A DNA stretch of 34,772 nucleotides from Zancudomyces culisetae (lineage: Eukaryota > Kickxellomycota > Harpellomycetes > Harpellales > Legeriomycetaceae), in the NCBI GenBank assembly GCA_001969505.1, contig LSSK01000753.1, positions 1-34,772 on the forward strand, written 5' to 3'. A model generated the notes under the pieces. That model had not been told where the DNA came from. It ran no database searches and saw only the letters and a list, made by a program, of their open reading frames with translations. Below, piece after piece: positions 11,315 through 21,761 of this stretch. The translations under genes were made by a program, and so were the position numbers. The number at the start of each line of letters is the position of its first letter. Position 1 is the first letter of the stretch.

Positions 11315-11699
11315 ATGGTGGATATCTATATCATTTTTGCCTGTACTTTTGTATAATTTTTCTGGAAATTCTTATATTGTATAGTTGCGATTACTATTTC
11401 TCAGGTTTCAATATTGTGTGCTTTTTTTTTACTTTTTGTAATACTATATATTAACTACTCAGGTTAGTACCTTTTATACTGACGATAACCAACTTCAAGT
11501 ATTGTGTTTTAATCACATTTTGGAGGCTATAACCACGGCTTGGAGAAAAATCTGGATTTGGTAACATGATTTAAATTAGTTCCCAGATTACATAGCCTTT
11601 TTTTCATTTTTTTTTCTAAGCAAGGACAAGTATATTGTATTGTTACTCAATGGGCAATTGGAAAGTCGGTATCATGAACTAGTTGCGAGGGATTCTTAA
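11315..11699 (+). CDS. Unrecognised small three-exon gene (70 residues)
   Basis: A candidate gene starts 26 bases after the EAF7 stop. Exons are 11315-11350, 11463-11560 and 11621-11699; introns of 112 and 60 nt have GT-AG ends, and a branch-point-like TTAACTA precedes the first acceptor. Both junctions keep phase without adjustment and the product ends at a normal stop. Visible segments are 'VDIYIIFACTF', 'LQVLCFNHILEAITTAWRKIW' and 'KDKYIVLLLNGQLESRYHEL'. The protein looks globular (alternating hydrophobic residues, KYIVLLLNG strand) rather than disordered. I do not recognise the family. The first exon is the least certain; the true N-terminus may differ, or these could be alternative 3' exons of EAF7. 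Confidence 0.4.
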
Positions 11700-12025
11700 G
11701 CTTTTCTCAAGGGACAGACAATGTATCCTTTTGTTTTTAGTTACGCGTGTTATTTTCATTTTTTACGTTCTTATGCAACCATACCATTAATAGACCCAAG
11801 GAGTCTATAAAGTTACTATTGGTTATAGGGTATATTTTTATACAGTTCCATCATTAACATTTATTGCTCTGTGATTGGATTTGTAATTGTAGACTCAAAA
11901 ATTTAAATACTGGTAAAATAGTAGATTGGTGTAATATTGTATTATTTTCTGATATTTACTTATCAAAATAGCAAAAAAATAAAAGGCGAAGACAAGGTCT
12001 TATTCTTCCATCACTGCAATTAAAA
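11700..12025. other. Intergenic region upstream of FMN1
   Basis: AT-rich with no recognisable gene; presumably holds the 3' flank of the small gene and the promoter of riboflavin kinase. Confidence 0.5.
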
Positions 12026-12821
12026 ATGACAATGTTGGATACAAATCACGATATCGTAAATTTACCAAAGAATGTGGAGGCACCTTTCCCAATCTATTTG
12101 GAAAGTAAAGTGATAAGCGGATATGGGCGCGGAGGAAAGGAACTGGGAATCCCAACAGGTAAGCTTATCCATTATAGTTTTGGTGCTAATTTCTATTAGT
12201 ATATCCCAGGGTTGGCCGTCCTTTATAAATATGTTTTCTCAATAAAATACTTTCATTTTCTATTTTTTTAGCCAATATGTGCGAGCAAGCGGTGGAACAA
12301 GCCTTGGATAGTGTCAGTACTGGAATATACTTTGGTCTATGTAAAATCGAGTCTGAAGATGTGATAAGACCAATGGTTATGAGCCTTGGTTGGAATTTGT
12401 TTTATAAGAACAAAAAAAGGTCAATTGTAAGTTCTATATTTTAGTCTGAGCACAGGTCTTTATATTCTCTTTTACAGCTATTTTTTCTTAGCGGCTAATC
12501 AAATATACGGCTTCTATATATTTTTTTGTTGTTTGTGGATGTGTAGGAGGCGCATATTATTCACAAGTATGAGCAAGATTTTTATGGACAAGAAATTTCT
12601 ACTTTGATATTGGGATACATACGGCCTGAAAGAGATTACAACGGTAGAGGTAAGAGTAGAGGCGCCTTGCTTTTGTATAGCAATATCTTACAAAGTTTTT
12701 TGTTTTTAAAATAGAAAGTCTCATAAAAGACATAAAGGCTGACATAGACTTTGCTTTAAAGGCTTTGGAGTTGCCTGAATACAGCAAGTACAAACAGTTT
12801 GAGGGATTTAACAAGAAATAA
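12026..12821 (+). CDS. FMN1: Riboflavin kinase (ATP:riboflavin 5'-phosphotransferase)
   Basis: Phosphorylates riboflavin to FMN, the first step of flavin cofactor synthesis. Exons 12026-12158, 12272-12426, 12547-12649 and 12715-12821 give 165 residues, typical for the monofunctional eukaryotic enzyme. The family signature is complete: '[17 protein letters not shown]' (glycine loop and PTAN, nucleotide and Mg binding), '[11 protein letters not shown]', '[12 protein letters not shown]', '[19 protein letters not shown]' (with the catalytic Glu in 'IEAHI') and '[14 protein letters not shown]'. Intron 1 splits the PTAN motif at its alanine codon and splicing restores it. No bacterial-type FAD synthetase domain is attached. 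The second ATG two codons downstream could also initiate. Confidence 0.95.
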
Positions 12822-13685
12822 GCCAATCAAATGTGTGTTGTTGTCCACAAAGCCAAAGGAAGGGATTTTTCTTTAATATAGTGAGGGTTATAAAGACGAA
12901 TACTTTTACTTGTGATATACAATGGCATTTTGCTAGCAGTGTGTTTTTCATTCCTCAAAGCCATTGAAAACCTCCCTTAGTAGGTATATTGGATTTATTT
13001 TATTTTACTTAGCTTGAAGTGTATTTAGATCTATCTCTGTGTGACATTTTTTATATAAAAGTTTTGGATAGTAGATATCGAACCTTTATATTATTATTCT
13101 GTCCTAAAGATGTTTGCTTTAAAAATGAAAACCAAGAAATTGGGGAGCAGACATGGACCATTAACACTCGGTAAAAGTACTACTTTAGGATTTACCATTT
13201 GAATCCGCTCAATACTGTAGCGGATGTTCATACGCAAGCCTTTCTCTTATTCCGCGTTTTTATTTTGCCATGGTTTTCTCTCGGTTATCATAAACAACTA
13301 TAACTAGCACAGATTTTCTTTAAATGAGAATATAGATTGTACAAATATGTATACTCGAACGAGGTCACAGCTGCTGACCCACGCGTATTGTCTTTTTCCA
13401 TCAAACACAGTCCAAGCTTCATTCAGCTACTCTTGTTCGTTTTGTAATATTGCAGTAGTTTTAGTGGCCAAAAAGGAATTTGAAAAATAAAACAAACGAA
13501 ATCGGCGATGTTCCGAAACATTATTGTCCAAATAGGAAGCACCAAAATAATTTTTGGATTTTGTAAACAAAATTTTTGAATAAATCTAAATCAGTTTAGT
13601 AATGTGCTGGTTTAGTTACAACCAAGTATTTACAGAGAATTAAAGTAATACCATATAGATATTTAACGTGTATAGATCGCCAGCA
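12822..13685. other. Intergenic region between FMN1 and haspin
   Basis: 864 bp with no supported gene. A 30-codon ATG frame at about 13109-13201, rich in lysine at its start, is too short to call. The rest is AT-rich with no RNA-gene signature seen. Confidence 0.5.
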
Positions 13686-16600
13686 ATGAAGGTGTATAAA
13701 ACCTATTCCAAACGAGCTAAATTAAAAATAGAAAAAGACAAGAGTATAGAAACCACAAGTTCAAACATTGACAGGAAAAATTCAAAGCAAACAGAGGTAA
13801 ACAGAGTAAGTAAAAATTACACTATTCTTCAATGAATGGCGCTGATTGAGTGTATAAACTATAGTGGAGTCTGAGAAACGTTAGAGCAAATGGCGAAGGT
13901 ACGGCTACCGAGAAACAAGCCACCGAAAGCGACCCAAAAGATCTTTTAAGCAGTAAACTAGCTGTCGAAAAACACAATTCTTATACTAGACAAAGGCTGA
14001 GAAAAAGACAGCGGGACACAATCGTAAAAAAGGCTAAAAGCGAATACAAAGAGCCCTGCTTAAGTGAAGAGGATGTACCTGTGTCTGATTTGGAAAATGA
14101 TAGTGAATATATGGATACTGATCCCAACTACACAGCTGATACTAAAAAAAATGTCAAAAGTGGAAGAAAAAGCAAGACAAAGAAGACAAAGTATGATGTA
14201 CACAAGAAAGTTGCTGCAGTTTTAGATCTTGTAGATATGAACACGGTACAAAACCATGTTGGAGGGAGTTCAGATATCAAAAAAAGACAAGGAGTAAATA
14301 AGCATTTCGACCAGGAATCATCAATCGTATCTATAAAAAAAACTAAACAGATAAAACCAGATAAAGTTTTCCAAGACACAAAAAAACCTGCAACTGTGCC
14401 CATAAACGAAAATACAACTAAGAAACACATCAATATGATATCAGAGAGCGTTAACTATACCCAGTATGCTGTTAAACATAGCAAATTTACTAGTGAAAAC
14501 GAGCAGAAGGCTCTGGGGGATGTAATAGATAGCAGATTGCTTTGTACAAAAACGATAGCCACTAAGAGTAAAAATGTTGAAAAAAGTGTTGAACCACCAG
14601 TACCAAAAAACCATATATCTAATGAAGAAAAACCTGATGAACCAAATAACCACTGTATAACCCAGGGACGGGAAAAAAGCTGTTTCGGTAAAGACTATGA
14701 AGAATTATTCTCCTTTAGATGTGATTCTGAAAAGCATGAAAAACACTTGAAGATGGAGTTAAAAAATACACATCAAAATGATGCTGGTGCTTCTAATGGA
14801 GGGTCACATGCATTCGAAGCTCTATCAAGAGATGTAAACAAAGTAAAAGTTGAGTCAGTGCCAACGCATGATACTGAAAATGATCAAGAACTATGTACAA
14901 ATTTTCAAGCATCTGAACTTTCGTATAACAACAATGCTACTCAGAATAAGTGTTCAGTAGACTATAAAGACGACAAAAAAGTCAGATTTGGTTTTCTGGA
15001 AAAACTTGAAGTGGTAACAGCGTGCGATAATGTAGATATTGATAGAACGGGGTTGGTCGATTCTGAAGTGGGTGTAGAAGGCCAAGAAAAAGTAAAGTAT
15101 GGAGTATTGGGGGTGGTATCAAAGTTAAAAGACAATAATAAGAGCCCAAGTGTAAGAATCACTGATCGATCATTACGTCGTATCAGGCGGAGCACAAAGT
15201 TAGGTAAAATGATATTTGATTCCAAAAAAAACGTTTGCATTACGCCCACAGGCGATCTAGTGGAAAAAGGCCGAGATGCAGTTTCTGTGCTCAACAATGC
15301 TGAAACGACAGAATATGGATCTAGTGCTCTACAAGAATTGGACAGAAATAGCAGATTAATAAGTGCGGACAAACCCATTCCCGGTATATTACAAATAACT
15401 CCTGGTAGCAAGCATGAGAAAGGCAAAGAGATCAATACTGCGAAAGCAAAGACAGCTCAACCAGAAGTTGCAAGAAATTTTATTAAAACCCAAGCAGACA
15501 ATCTTGAAGATAGAGAAGCTAAAGTTTTGTATGAAAAGACCTATAGTGATCCATACACAAGCGAGAGGAAAACTGTAACAACGCTAGATGAGAATGAACG
15601 TGCTGCGAACTCGGGAGACCCACCTGCTGATCACCAAGGGACCAATTCTTCAACAAGCATAGTTGCTTTAAACATCAGTGCCTCTAAAGTCATGAACATT
15701 CCTAAGGGTGCAGCAAAATCTAAACGGCGGGAAAGCAGCTACGGCCTGAAGTCAAATCTCAAATCACAGAAAAAGATAACCCGGTTGGATATTTTGGGAA
15801 TATGTGGGCAAAGTAAAGCGTTTGAATTTAGTGAAAAGGGGTTAAATTCGGCCGGCTTAATAATTAGAGAGAATAAACCACTAGCGGATACGAAAAACTT
15901 AAATGGTGTTGGGTCTGTCAAGAAAATCAATGAGGCGGACTTTAGTGAGGTTTTCAGTGCATATTTTGATACTTCGATAATAAAAAATCAAGATAGGGGT
16001 ACACTGGACGATGATTTTACTTTTGCTGATAGTGGAATTCCACCCTCTTCACGAACAGGTAAGTGTTATATTATTACACTACATTATAAACGCCACATGT
16101 CAATAATACCAAAAAATCAAAAATAAATAAATCTTATTACATAGCAACAAATGCGTTTCCCACCAGTGGTATTGTTGAGGCCGCTGTAAAGATTATTCCA
16201 TTCGGCGAACCTAAGGGTGTATCACCGTCAGGTGGGAAACAGACTACTTTGCGTGATTTGTACCAGGAACTTGTTTCCACTTTGAGTCTAAGCTGGATGG
16301 CTGATAAAGAGAGGGTAGCTTTACTTGAATCTCGAAAGAAAAGCCTTGTTGAGATTGGTGCCAACGAAAAGGCTCTTGGGTCTAATTTCGTAAAGGCTTA
16401 TAGGTAACCATTCATTATTTCATAAATTTCCACGCAGAACACGTTAAAGCTAAATACCTAATATGGATACCAAATGAGAGGCCTTATGTTTTGAATGTAA
16501 TAGGATTTGTGTATTTCAAGGGAAATTCCCCAAAAACTTTATTAGTGCTTGGGAAGATTGGAAAAAAGAAAATACAGAGTTATGTAGAAATGTACACCCA

Positions 16601-17478
16601 AAGAGGTACTCTTCAACACAAATGTATGCGGTGTTAATTCTTGAGTACGGTGGAGAACCGCTGGAAACGGTCAAGTTAACAACATGGAAGCAAGCACAAA
16701 GCATCCTAAGACAGCTCACGCTTTCATTGGCACTTGCGGAGCATCTTACATCTTTTGAACATCGCGATTTACATTGGGGCAACATTCTGGTTAAAAAATG
16801 CGACTACCAGGCATCCTTCCTATATAGGAGGCTTAGGCTTTCCTCTGATTCTAAAAACCCTTCTGGTTTTGGTCTCGTTAGAATCCCCAGCCACGGTGTC
16901 CAGTGTACGATAATTGATTACACCCTTTCTAGACTTGACATTACCCTATACAGTGAAGTTTCCAAATCACAGCGGTCCTCATTGTTTACTTCTGCTACTT
17001 CTCTCGATTTTTTTGGTTCTTTATCTCCTGCTTACCAAAACAGAAACAGTTCGGATTACCTATTTTATGTGAATCTAAAAGACCCAGCTCTTTTCAAAGG
17101 AGTAGGTGATATTCAGTACGATATATACCGCCAAATGCAGCGCCTCATTAATAACGGTGATTGGTCTCAGTTTACCCCCAAATCAAATGTTTTGGTAAGT
17201 CCAGTGTTTTTATTTCTCACTACAAGAGCATATCAATTTTCTAATTCTGAGTTGATCTAAATACTATGTAGTGGCTGGTATATGTTTTGAAGAAACTGTT
17301 GGAAAAGCCATATTCAAGCTCCGGAAAACCTCTGATGCTGCTTTATCGGCAATATGTAAAATCTCAGGTTACAGTTGCAAATTATGCTGAGCTGGCTGAT
17401 AGCTGGGTTAGTTCATTTGGTAATTTTGATAATTGCACTCGCTTACTCAGTGCTCGTCTTCTCAAAATTCCCGAATAG
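13686..17478 (+). CDS. HASPIN: Haspin-family histone H3 Thr3 kinase
   Basis: Mitotic kinase that phosphorylates histone H3 Thr3 to recruit the chromosomal passenger complex to centromeres. Exons 13686-13805, 13865-16058, 16145-16403, 16504-17194 and 17272-17478; 1156 residues. Residues 1-720 are disordered, polar and Lys-rich, opening with a basic 'KVYKTYSKRAKLKIEK'. The kinase starts with a degenerate glycine loop 'KINEADFSEVF' (about residue 725), then 'AAVKIIPFGE' (catalytic Lys about 787), 'LILEYGGEPLE', 'EHRDLHWGNILVKK' (HRD Asp about 946) and 'IIDYTLSRL', in which the haspin-specific DYT replaces DFG (Asp about 996). 'GDIQYDIYRQM' and 'SNVLWLVYVL' complete the haspin fold. An alternative first donor lies 9 bases upstream. 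The kinase identity is certain. Confidence 0.95.
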
Positions 17479-17866
17479 TGTTATATTCCTGTGCCCCACC
17501 CCCCCCTCCATTCCTTTCTCCTCATGATTATTTTGTAAACTCACTACCTACCTGTTTATCTTTATTTTAGTACATTTCTATGGCTTGGTCCCTCCATTAA
17601 CCTGTAATTTTATTTGCTAAATTAAATCTCTATTTGATACAAGGTGAACAATGAAGGAAAACAAAAGGCTTGGTTACAGACCAGCATACCACCTGAAATC
17701 GGCACATATGATTTAAACAAATTAGGAATAAAGATGTGGAAGACTAACTTCGGCTTGTTACTAGTGATTTCTGCTATAAGAAAAATCCCCCAAATATTAC
17801 ATCCCCCAACCATCTGCGATATTCTTTTCAGCCTTGTTTTTGGGTATTTTCGTGGATATGGAGTCT
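17479..17866. other. Convergent intergenic region between haspin and TRP1
   Basis: 388 bp between two 3' ends. It contains a C-rich block (about 17494-17518) and AT-rich sequence. A + strand ORF here (17644-17889) overlaps the TRP1 3' end and shows no protein family. Confidence 0.5.
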
Positions 17867-18685
17867 TTAGCTGCGTGCGTTTACAATGAATGCTTCAATC
17901 TTGGATTTATCTTTTACCCCTTTTGCTCCACTAACTTCCGTACCACTGGATACATCCACCGCCCATGGGTTTCCCGCTTCAATTGCGCTATGTACATTCT
18001 GTGGTGTCAGCCCGCCCGCAAGCGCAACTTTAATTCCTGTACTTTGACCTACTTTTCGTGCAATGTTCCAATCGAAGCTCTGGCCTAACCCACCATGGAC
18101 GTTTTCACCCTGAACAAAAGTGTCAAGCAAAACAAATGAATGATACCCAGGCGTGCTGAGCCTATTTAAAAGATCACTGTCGGGTTCGGAGCTTTTCATG
18201 TGAAAAACTTTAACACAGGGCACAGGGATATCCAAACACATTTTAAGATCCTCGTTCCCGTGTAGTTGTACTATATCTATTTTTGTCTCCTCAACCACCT
18301 TTAGGACCTCTTCCAGGCTTGGATTCACAAAAACACCTACCATCAATGGACACTTTTTTACACTTGTTTGACTTGCAATGGACTGTACACCCAAAACATT
18401 TTCGACCTGGACTGTGTTTTTACCAAACCATTCAATGCTGCTCTGCTTCGTGTCATTCCCATAATTCTCAATTCCGCTTGTTTTGATAACATGCAATCTA
18501 GGTTTGTTTTCAAGTCCACAGTGTTTGCGAACTGCGTTAACCAGTTCTGCAGCGTACTCGATAGGAATTTGTCTGTCTGATTTGGCAAATATCATTCCTA
18601 TAAAATCTGCCCCAAAATCTGCCGCATTTATAGCGTCCTCAACTCTCTTCACACCACATATCTTTACCAAGGTTTTGCTTTCCAT
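17867..18685 (-). CDS. TRP1: Phosphoribosylanthranilate isomerase, stand-alone
   Basis: Catalyses the Amadori rearrangement of N-(5'-phosphoribosyl)anthranilate to CdRP, the third step of tryptophan synthesis. A single intronless exon of 272 residues forms a (beta/alpha)8 barrel. Key sites: 'VKICGV' with the catalytic Cys10; 'LMVGVFVNPSLEEVLKV'; 'DIVQLHGNE'; 'VLLDTF' with the catalytic Asp188; 'LAGGLTPQNV' and 'AVDVSSGTE' for phosphate binding. The usual GGTG is GGLG here (residues 198-201). It is longer than the 224-residue yeast Trp1 because of a roughly 45-residue insertion before the third strand (about 60-112). No indole-glycerol-phosphate synthase or glutamine amidotransferase domain is attached; the ATG at 18685 is preceded by non-coding T-rich sequence. 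Confidence 0.95.
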   Translation of the reverse strand: MESKTLVKICGVKRVEDAINAADFGADFIGMIFAKSDRQIPIEYAAELVNAVRKHCGLENKPRLHVIKTSGIENYGNDTKQSSIEWFGKNTVQVENVLGVQSIASQTSVKKCPLMVGVFVNPSLEEVLKVVEETKIDIVQLHGNEDLKMCLDIPVPCVKVFHMKSSEPDSDLLNRLSTPGYHSFVLLDTFVQGENVHGGLGQSFDWNIARKVGQSTGIKVALAGGLTPQNVHSAIEAGNPWAVDVSSGTEVSGAKGVKDKSKIEAFIVNARS

Positions 18686-19134
18686 TCTGTTTTTTTTTTG
18701 TCTTTCTATCTTACTTTTTAACCCTCGAGTTGATATGAGTCATAAGAGAAATAGCCAAAGCTAAAAAGAAATTACTGTAAAGCTAGACTGTTTTTTTAAT
18801 CAATTCCCTTCTCCCTCGCTACTTGTGCTTTATTTGCTGTTTAATGAAAAAATACGCGAAATGAAATCTTAGTACAAATGTGGAAAAACCAGCATATGGT
18901 CCAAATACAATCGCATAGTACAACGCACAACATCGGTTAGCAACAGCCTTACATTTACCGCTACTGTCCTGTACTCACGTTTGACGTTTTCCTAACCACC
19001 ACCGATATTTTGGCTATCAATCGTGCTATGTACTTATTTAATAGAAGCTAATATAATCTTGAGCGAAAAAAACAGCAAAAGCAAGAACAAAAACAAACCA
19101 TTGTACATATCAGACTGCGATATAGCGTGAAAAT
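18686..19134. other. Intergenic region, TRP1 promoter side
   Basis: 449 bp of AT-rich sequence between the TRP1 start and the 3' end of the next minus-strand gene. No gene or RNA was recognised. The A-rich run at the TRP1 leader is consistent with a fungal 5' UTR. Confidence 0.5.
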
Positions 19135-19725
19135 TTAATAATACAAAAACGTGTGAACTATAAGTATAACTATGAAAAGCTCAATATAAAAAACACAGCT
19201 TGGCATTCCAGCTCCGTATAGTTCGGGGTCATTTGTTGGAAGTATTGGTACTGCCTCTGGTGGTTCAAATGTTGACTTACCCTTCGCTGTTCTATTAAAA
19301 TTTTCAGTTGTAGCGCTGTTTTTACTCTTGTCTCCGTTTGTAGATGTGATCGTTTTGTTATTCTTTTTTGCTACATCAGAAAACAAAAGCATTTCTAAAC
19401 TGCTTGTTTCCTCCTGAATATCTACAACTGTAGAATCCACTGTAAATTCTGTTACACCCACCACACTTTTATCTCTGGAATCTGCAAGTGGTTGCTCTTT
19501 TTCTGTGGTATCAGTATTAGCGTTGGAGTCAGCTTCTATATGGGTACCAGGATACTTTGTAGCTCTGTATTCTTTGTTCTGTGCAACATCCTCCACATTT
19601 ATGTTTATCTTGGTATCATGCTCTGTATTTTTGGTTTTTAGGTTGATCGCTACCTTTGTGCTGTAGCCCTCTGGCCTTTTGTAACCGTCTTCTTGAACCA
19701 CTTCTTCTAGCTTTGAAAGCAGCAT
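19135..19725 (-). CDS. Unknown acidic/Thr-rich protein with C-terminal membrane segment
   Basis: Intronless 196-codon frame from the ATG at 19725; a TTG upstream in the same frame and a stop about 70 bases further up limit extension. The body is polar, rich in Thr, Asn, Glu and Lys ('EDGYKRPEGYSTKVAINLKT', 'KNNKTITSTNGDKSKNS') and looks disordered. The last 22 residues are strongly hydrophobic ('FYIELFIVILIVHTFLYY') and end at the stop, so the protein could be tail-anchored or carry a GPI-attachment signal. No N-terminal signal peptide is visible, which favours a tail anchor unless an upstream exon was missed (there is a GTAAGA donor-like site just upstream). I do not recognise the family. 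Confidence 0.55.
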   Translation of the reverse strand: MLLSKLEEVVQEDGYKRPEGYSTKVAINLKTKNTEHDTKININVEDVAQNKEYRATKYPGTHIEADSNANTDTTEKEQPLADSRDKSVVGVTEFTVDSTVVDIQEETSSLEMLLFSDVAKKNNKTITSTNGDKSKNSATTENFNRTAKGKSTFEPPEAVPILPTNDPELYGAGMPSCVFYIELFIVILIVHTFLYY

Positions 19726-20779
19726 GCTATCCAAGTTTTTTTCAGCTCTTACCTTTAATCTATTTACTATAGTTGGACATAAGTTGGTATTTATACTACA
19801 TCAACCTCCTTGACTCAGTACCCCATATATTATTGGAATGCATTTTTATATGCAAAAAGATTTGTAAGGCTGAATTAACACACTTTGGGAATGTTGGCAA
19901 ATTATGATGTATAAGAGCACATTGTTGTTAATTAAAAGCACATTTATTACCGTTCACCAACCCCCTCACATTTTCATGTTCATATTCTCTGATTCTTACG
20001 CCTTGCCCATATATGGCTAAGGTTAAGGCTAAGGCTAAGACCAAGACTAAAATTAAATGGAGATAGACCGCCTGCTTTAAACCACTTGCACTAACCATGT
20101 TATAGAAGTTGCTTCACCTTTTAGATACCTAGACTTTTTTAATATAGCTGCTCGCTTGTACCAGTCCTAATATCTGATAAAATACAATCTGATTTTTTTG
20201 GGGGAGGCTGTAAAACGAGTTGGCTTCTCTTTTTATACTTATGATGTATTTACAGTAGGTATTTGTAACATTTAATTACATGTATAAATTAACAATACGA
20301 AAAAAAAACCCGTGTATAATGTCATATTTAAAGTTACGTATTCAGTTCAAAAGAGTGATATCTGTACTTTGATAAAAAAGCAGGGTTTCTGGCGAGACCA
20401 AAAATAAAGGTACACAGTTTTAAATATTGTGTTCTGCTATTTCTATCTATGGTTGTGCCGGCTATAGTAGTATGCTTTTCATTATACCTGTAACAAAGAA
20501 TGAACGCAGAAAAAATAAGACATTTTGTGAACATACGGGGCAAGTGTATAACCTGTTGTAGCAAAAAACCGCATTCAAACCTTTTGTATTTGATTTGAGG
20601 TTGACACCGATGGCAATAGTTTTAGATACGGTGTGTTTGATGCAATTCTACAGCTATGAGGTCGTTTATGCTACTCGCTATTGTTACGTTTGTAGAATTA
20701 AAAAAGGATTGAGGATGAGAAAAGGCTTTCAATGTCGAGGTTGAAGAAATTTTTCTTTTTATTGAATCACGCTTACCTG

Positions 20780-20803
20780 TTTCCTTTCCTTTCCTTTCCT
20801 TTC
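20780..20803. repeat. (TTTCC)n pentanucleotide microsatellite
   Basis: About five tandem copies of TTTCC, non-coding, followed by a T-rich run. Confidence 0.9.
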
Positions 20804-21070
20804 TTTTACTTTTTTTTCGTGTTGTGATGTCGTATGTTTGTATCATTTATCTCATTCAGTGCAGAAATACGATAAAAATACCAACATTAAATAATAAAAA
20901 CACTCATTTAAAACACATATGTTGATGTTATTGAAATATAAAAAACATTTTAAGACATTTGCAAAACTTAGACTGACAATGTGTTACTCTATTCAAGACA
21001 TTGCATAAAAGTATAATTGCGTTGATAGAATCATTGCGTGGTTTTGCTTGTTTGTAAGTAATTCAAAGGA

Positions 21071-21105
21071 CACTACACTACACTACACTACACTACACTA
21101 CACTA
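21071..21105. repeat. (CACTA)7 pentanucleotide microsatellite
   Basis: Seven perfect tandem CACTA units in the 5' direction of no known gene; non-coding. The unit resembles CACTA transposon termini only by name, and no inverted partner is seen. Confidence 0.95.
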
Positions 21106-21761
21106 TATAATAATAACCATAAGTTCAAGTATTCGGGAAGTGGTTACTTTTTGATTATTCTCACAGTAGAAAATGTAATACATGTACGACTACACTACAG
21201 CTGTAACCACCGCGTAAAGTTATGTGATAAATAGTGTGTGTTAACCAAGCGCTTTTTCAAAAAGGAAAAAAATACAGTTAGGTTTCTACTTGGAAGCTGC
21301 ACTACAAGAACATGTACAGAACTAGTAAAATCAGAAAAGCGACACGGACACAAGTATCAAAGTTGAAATTACTTTTTAAATATTCTAAGGGTAGTATACT
21401 GCTCATTATTTAACCCTTCTAATATATAAGGACTCCATGACTAGTCTTATATTTATCCAAATCTTCCTTTAATCTTTATATAAGAATGATCACACCACAT
21501 CATATTAGCTTGTAGTATTATATTCGATTGTTGTAAAAATGTTGTGGTAAAAGCTATAAAACTGTAAAAAAAAATACATTCCTGCCAACACAAGCGGTTG
21601 GTATTCTAGTCTAGTATAGATCAAGGCGCTTCCGCAAAAAAAAAATATATAAAAATGTTGTGATGCCAAAAAAGAATCCTTTTAGGGGATATTCAGGCAC
21701 GTTTTTAAGCACGAAAAGATCCAAAGTACATGGAGGTGATTAAAATTTGGTAGTTTTCCTA

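Larger units (their letters stand above)
19726..21761. other. 2-kb intergenic region with microsatellites
   Basis: No supported gene. Minus-strand frames at 20564-20334 and 20846-20622 lack family similarity; the second begins with a Lys/Arg run coded by a TTTCC repeat and contains a good donor (CAG|GTAAGC), so a short leader exon is possible but unproved. Simple repeats lie at 20012-20045 (imperfect AAGGCT), 20780-20803 and 21071-21105. Confidence 0.5.

Noticed and set aside
14962-15435. Minus-strand 157-codon hydrophobic ORF
   Set aside because: Antisense to the haspin N-terminal exon, which continues open for 731 codons and leads in phase into the kinase domain.
20334-20846. Two minus-strand ORFs (76 and 74 codons) as a split gene
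   Set aside because: One good donor exists, but no acceptor gives a continued protein with recognisable features, and the basic run comes from a microsatellite.
21071-21105. CACTA repeats as a CACTA-type (EnSpm) transposon end or a telomere-like repeat
   Set aside because: Only a head-to-tail pentamer array; no inverted terminal repeat, target duplication or transposase nearby, and the unit is not a known telomere repeat.
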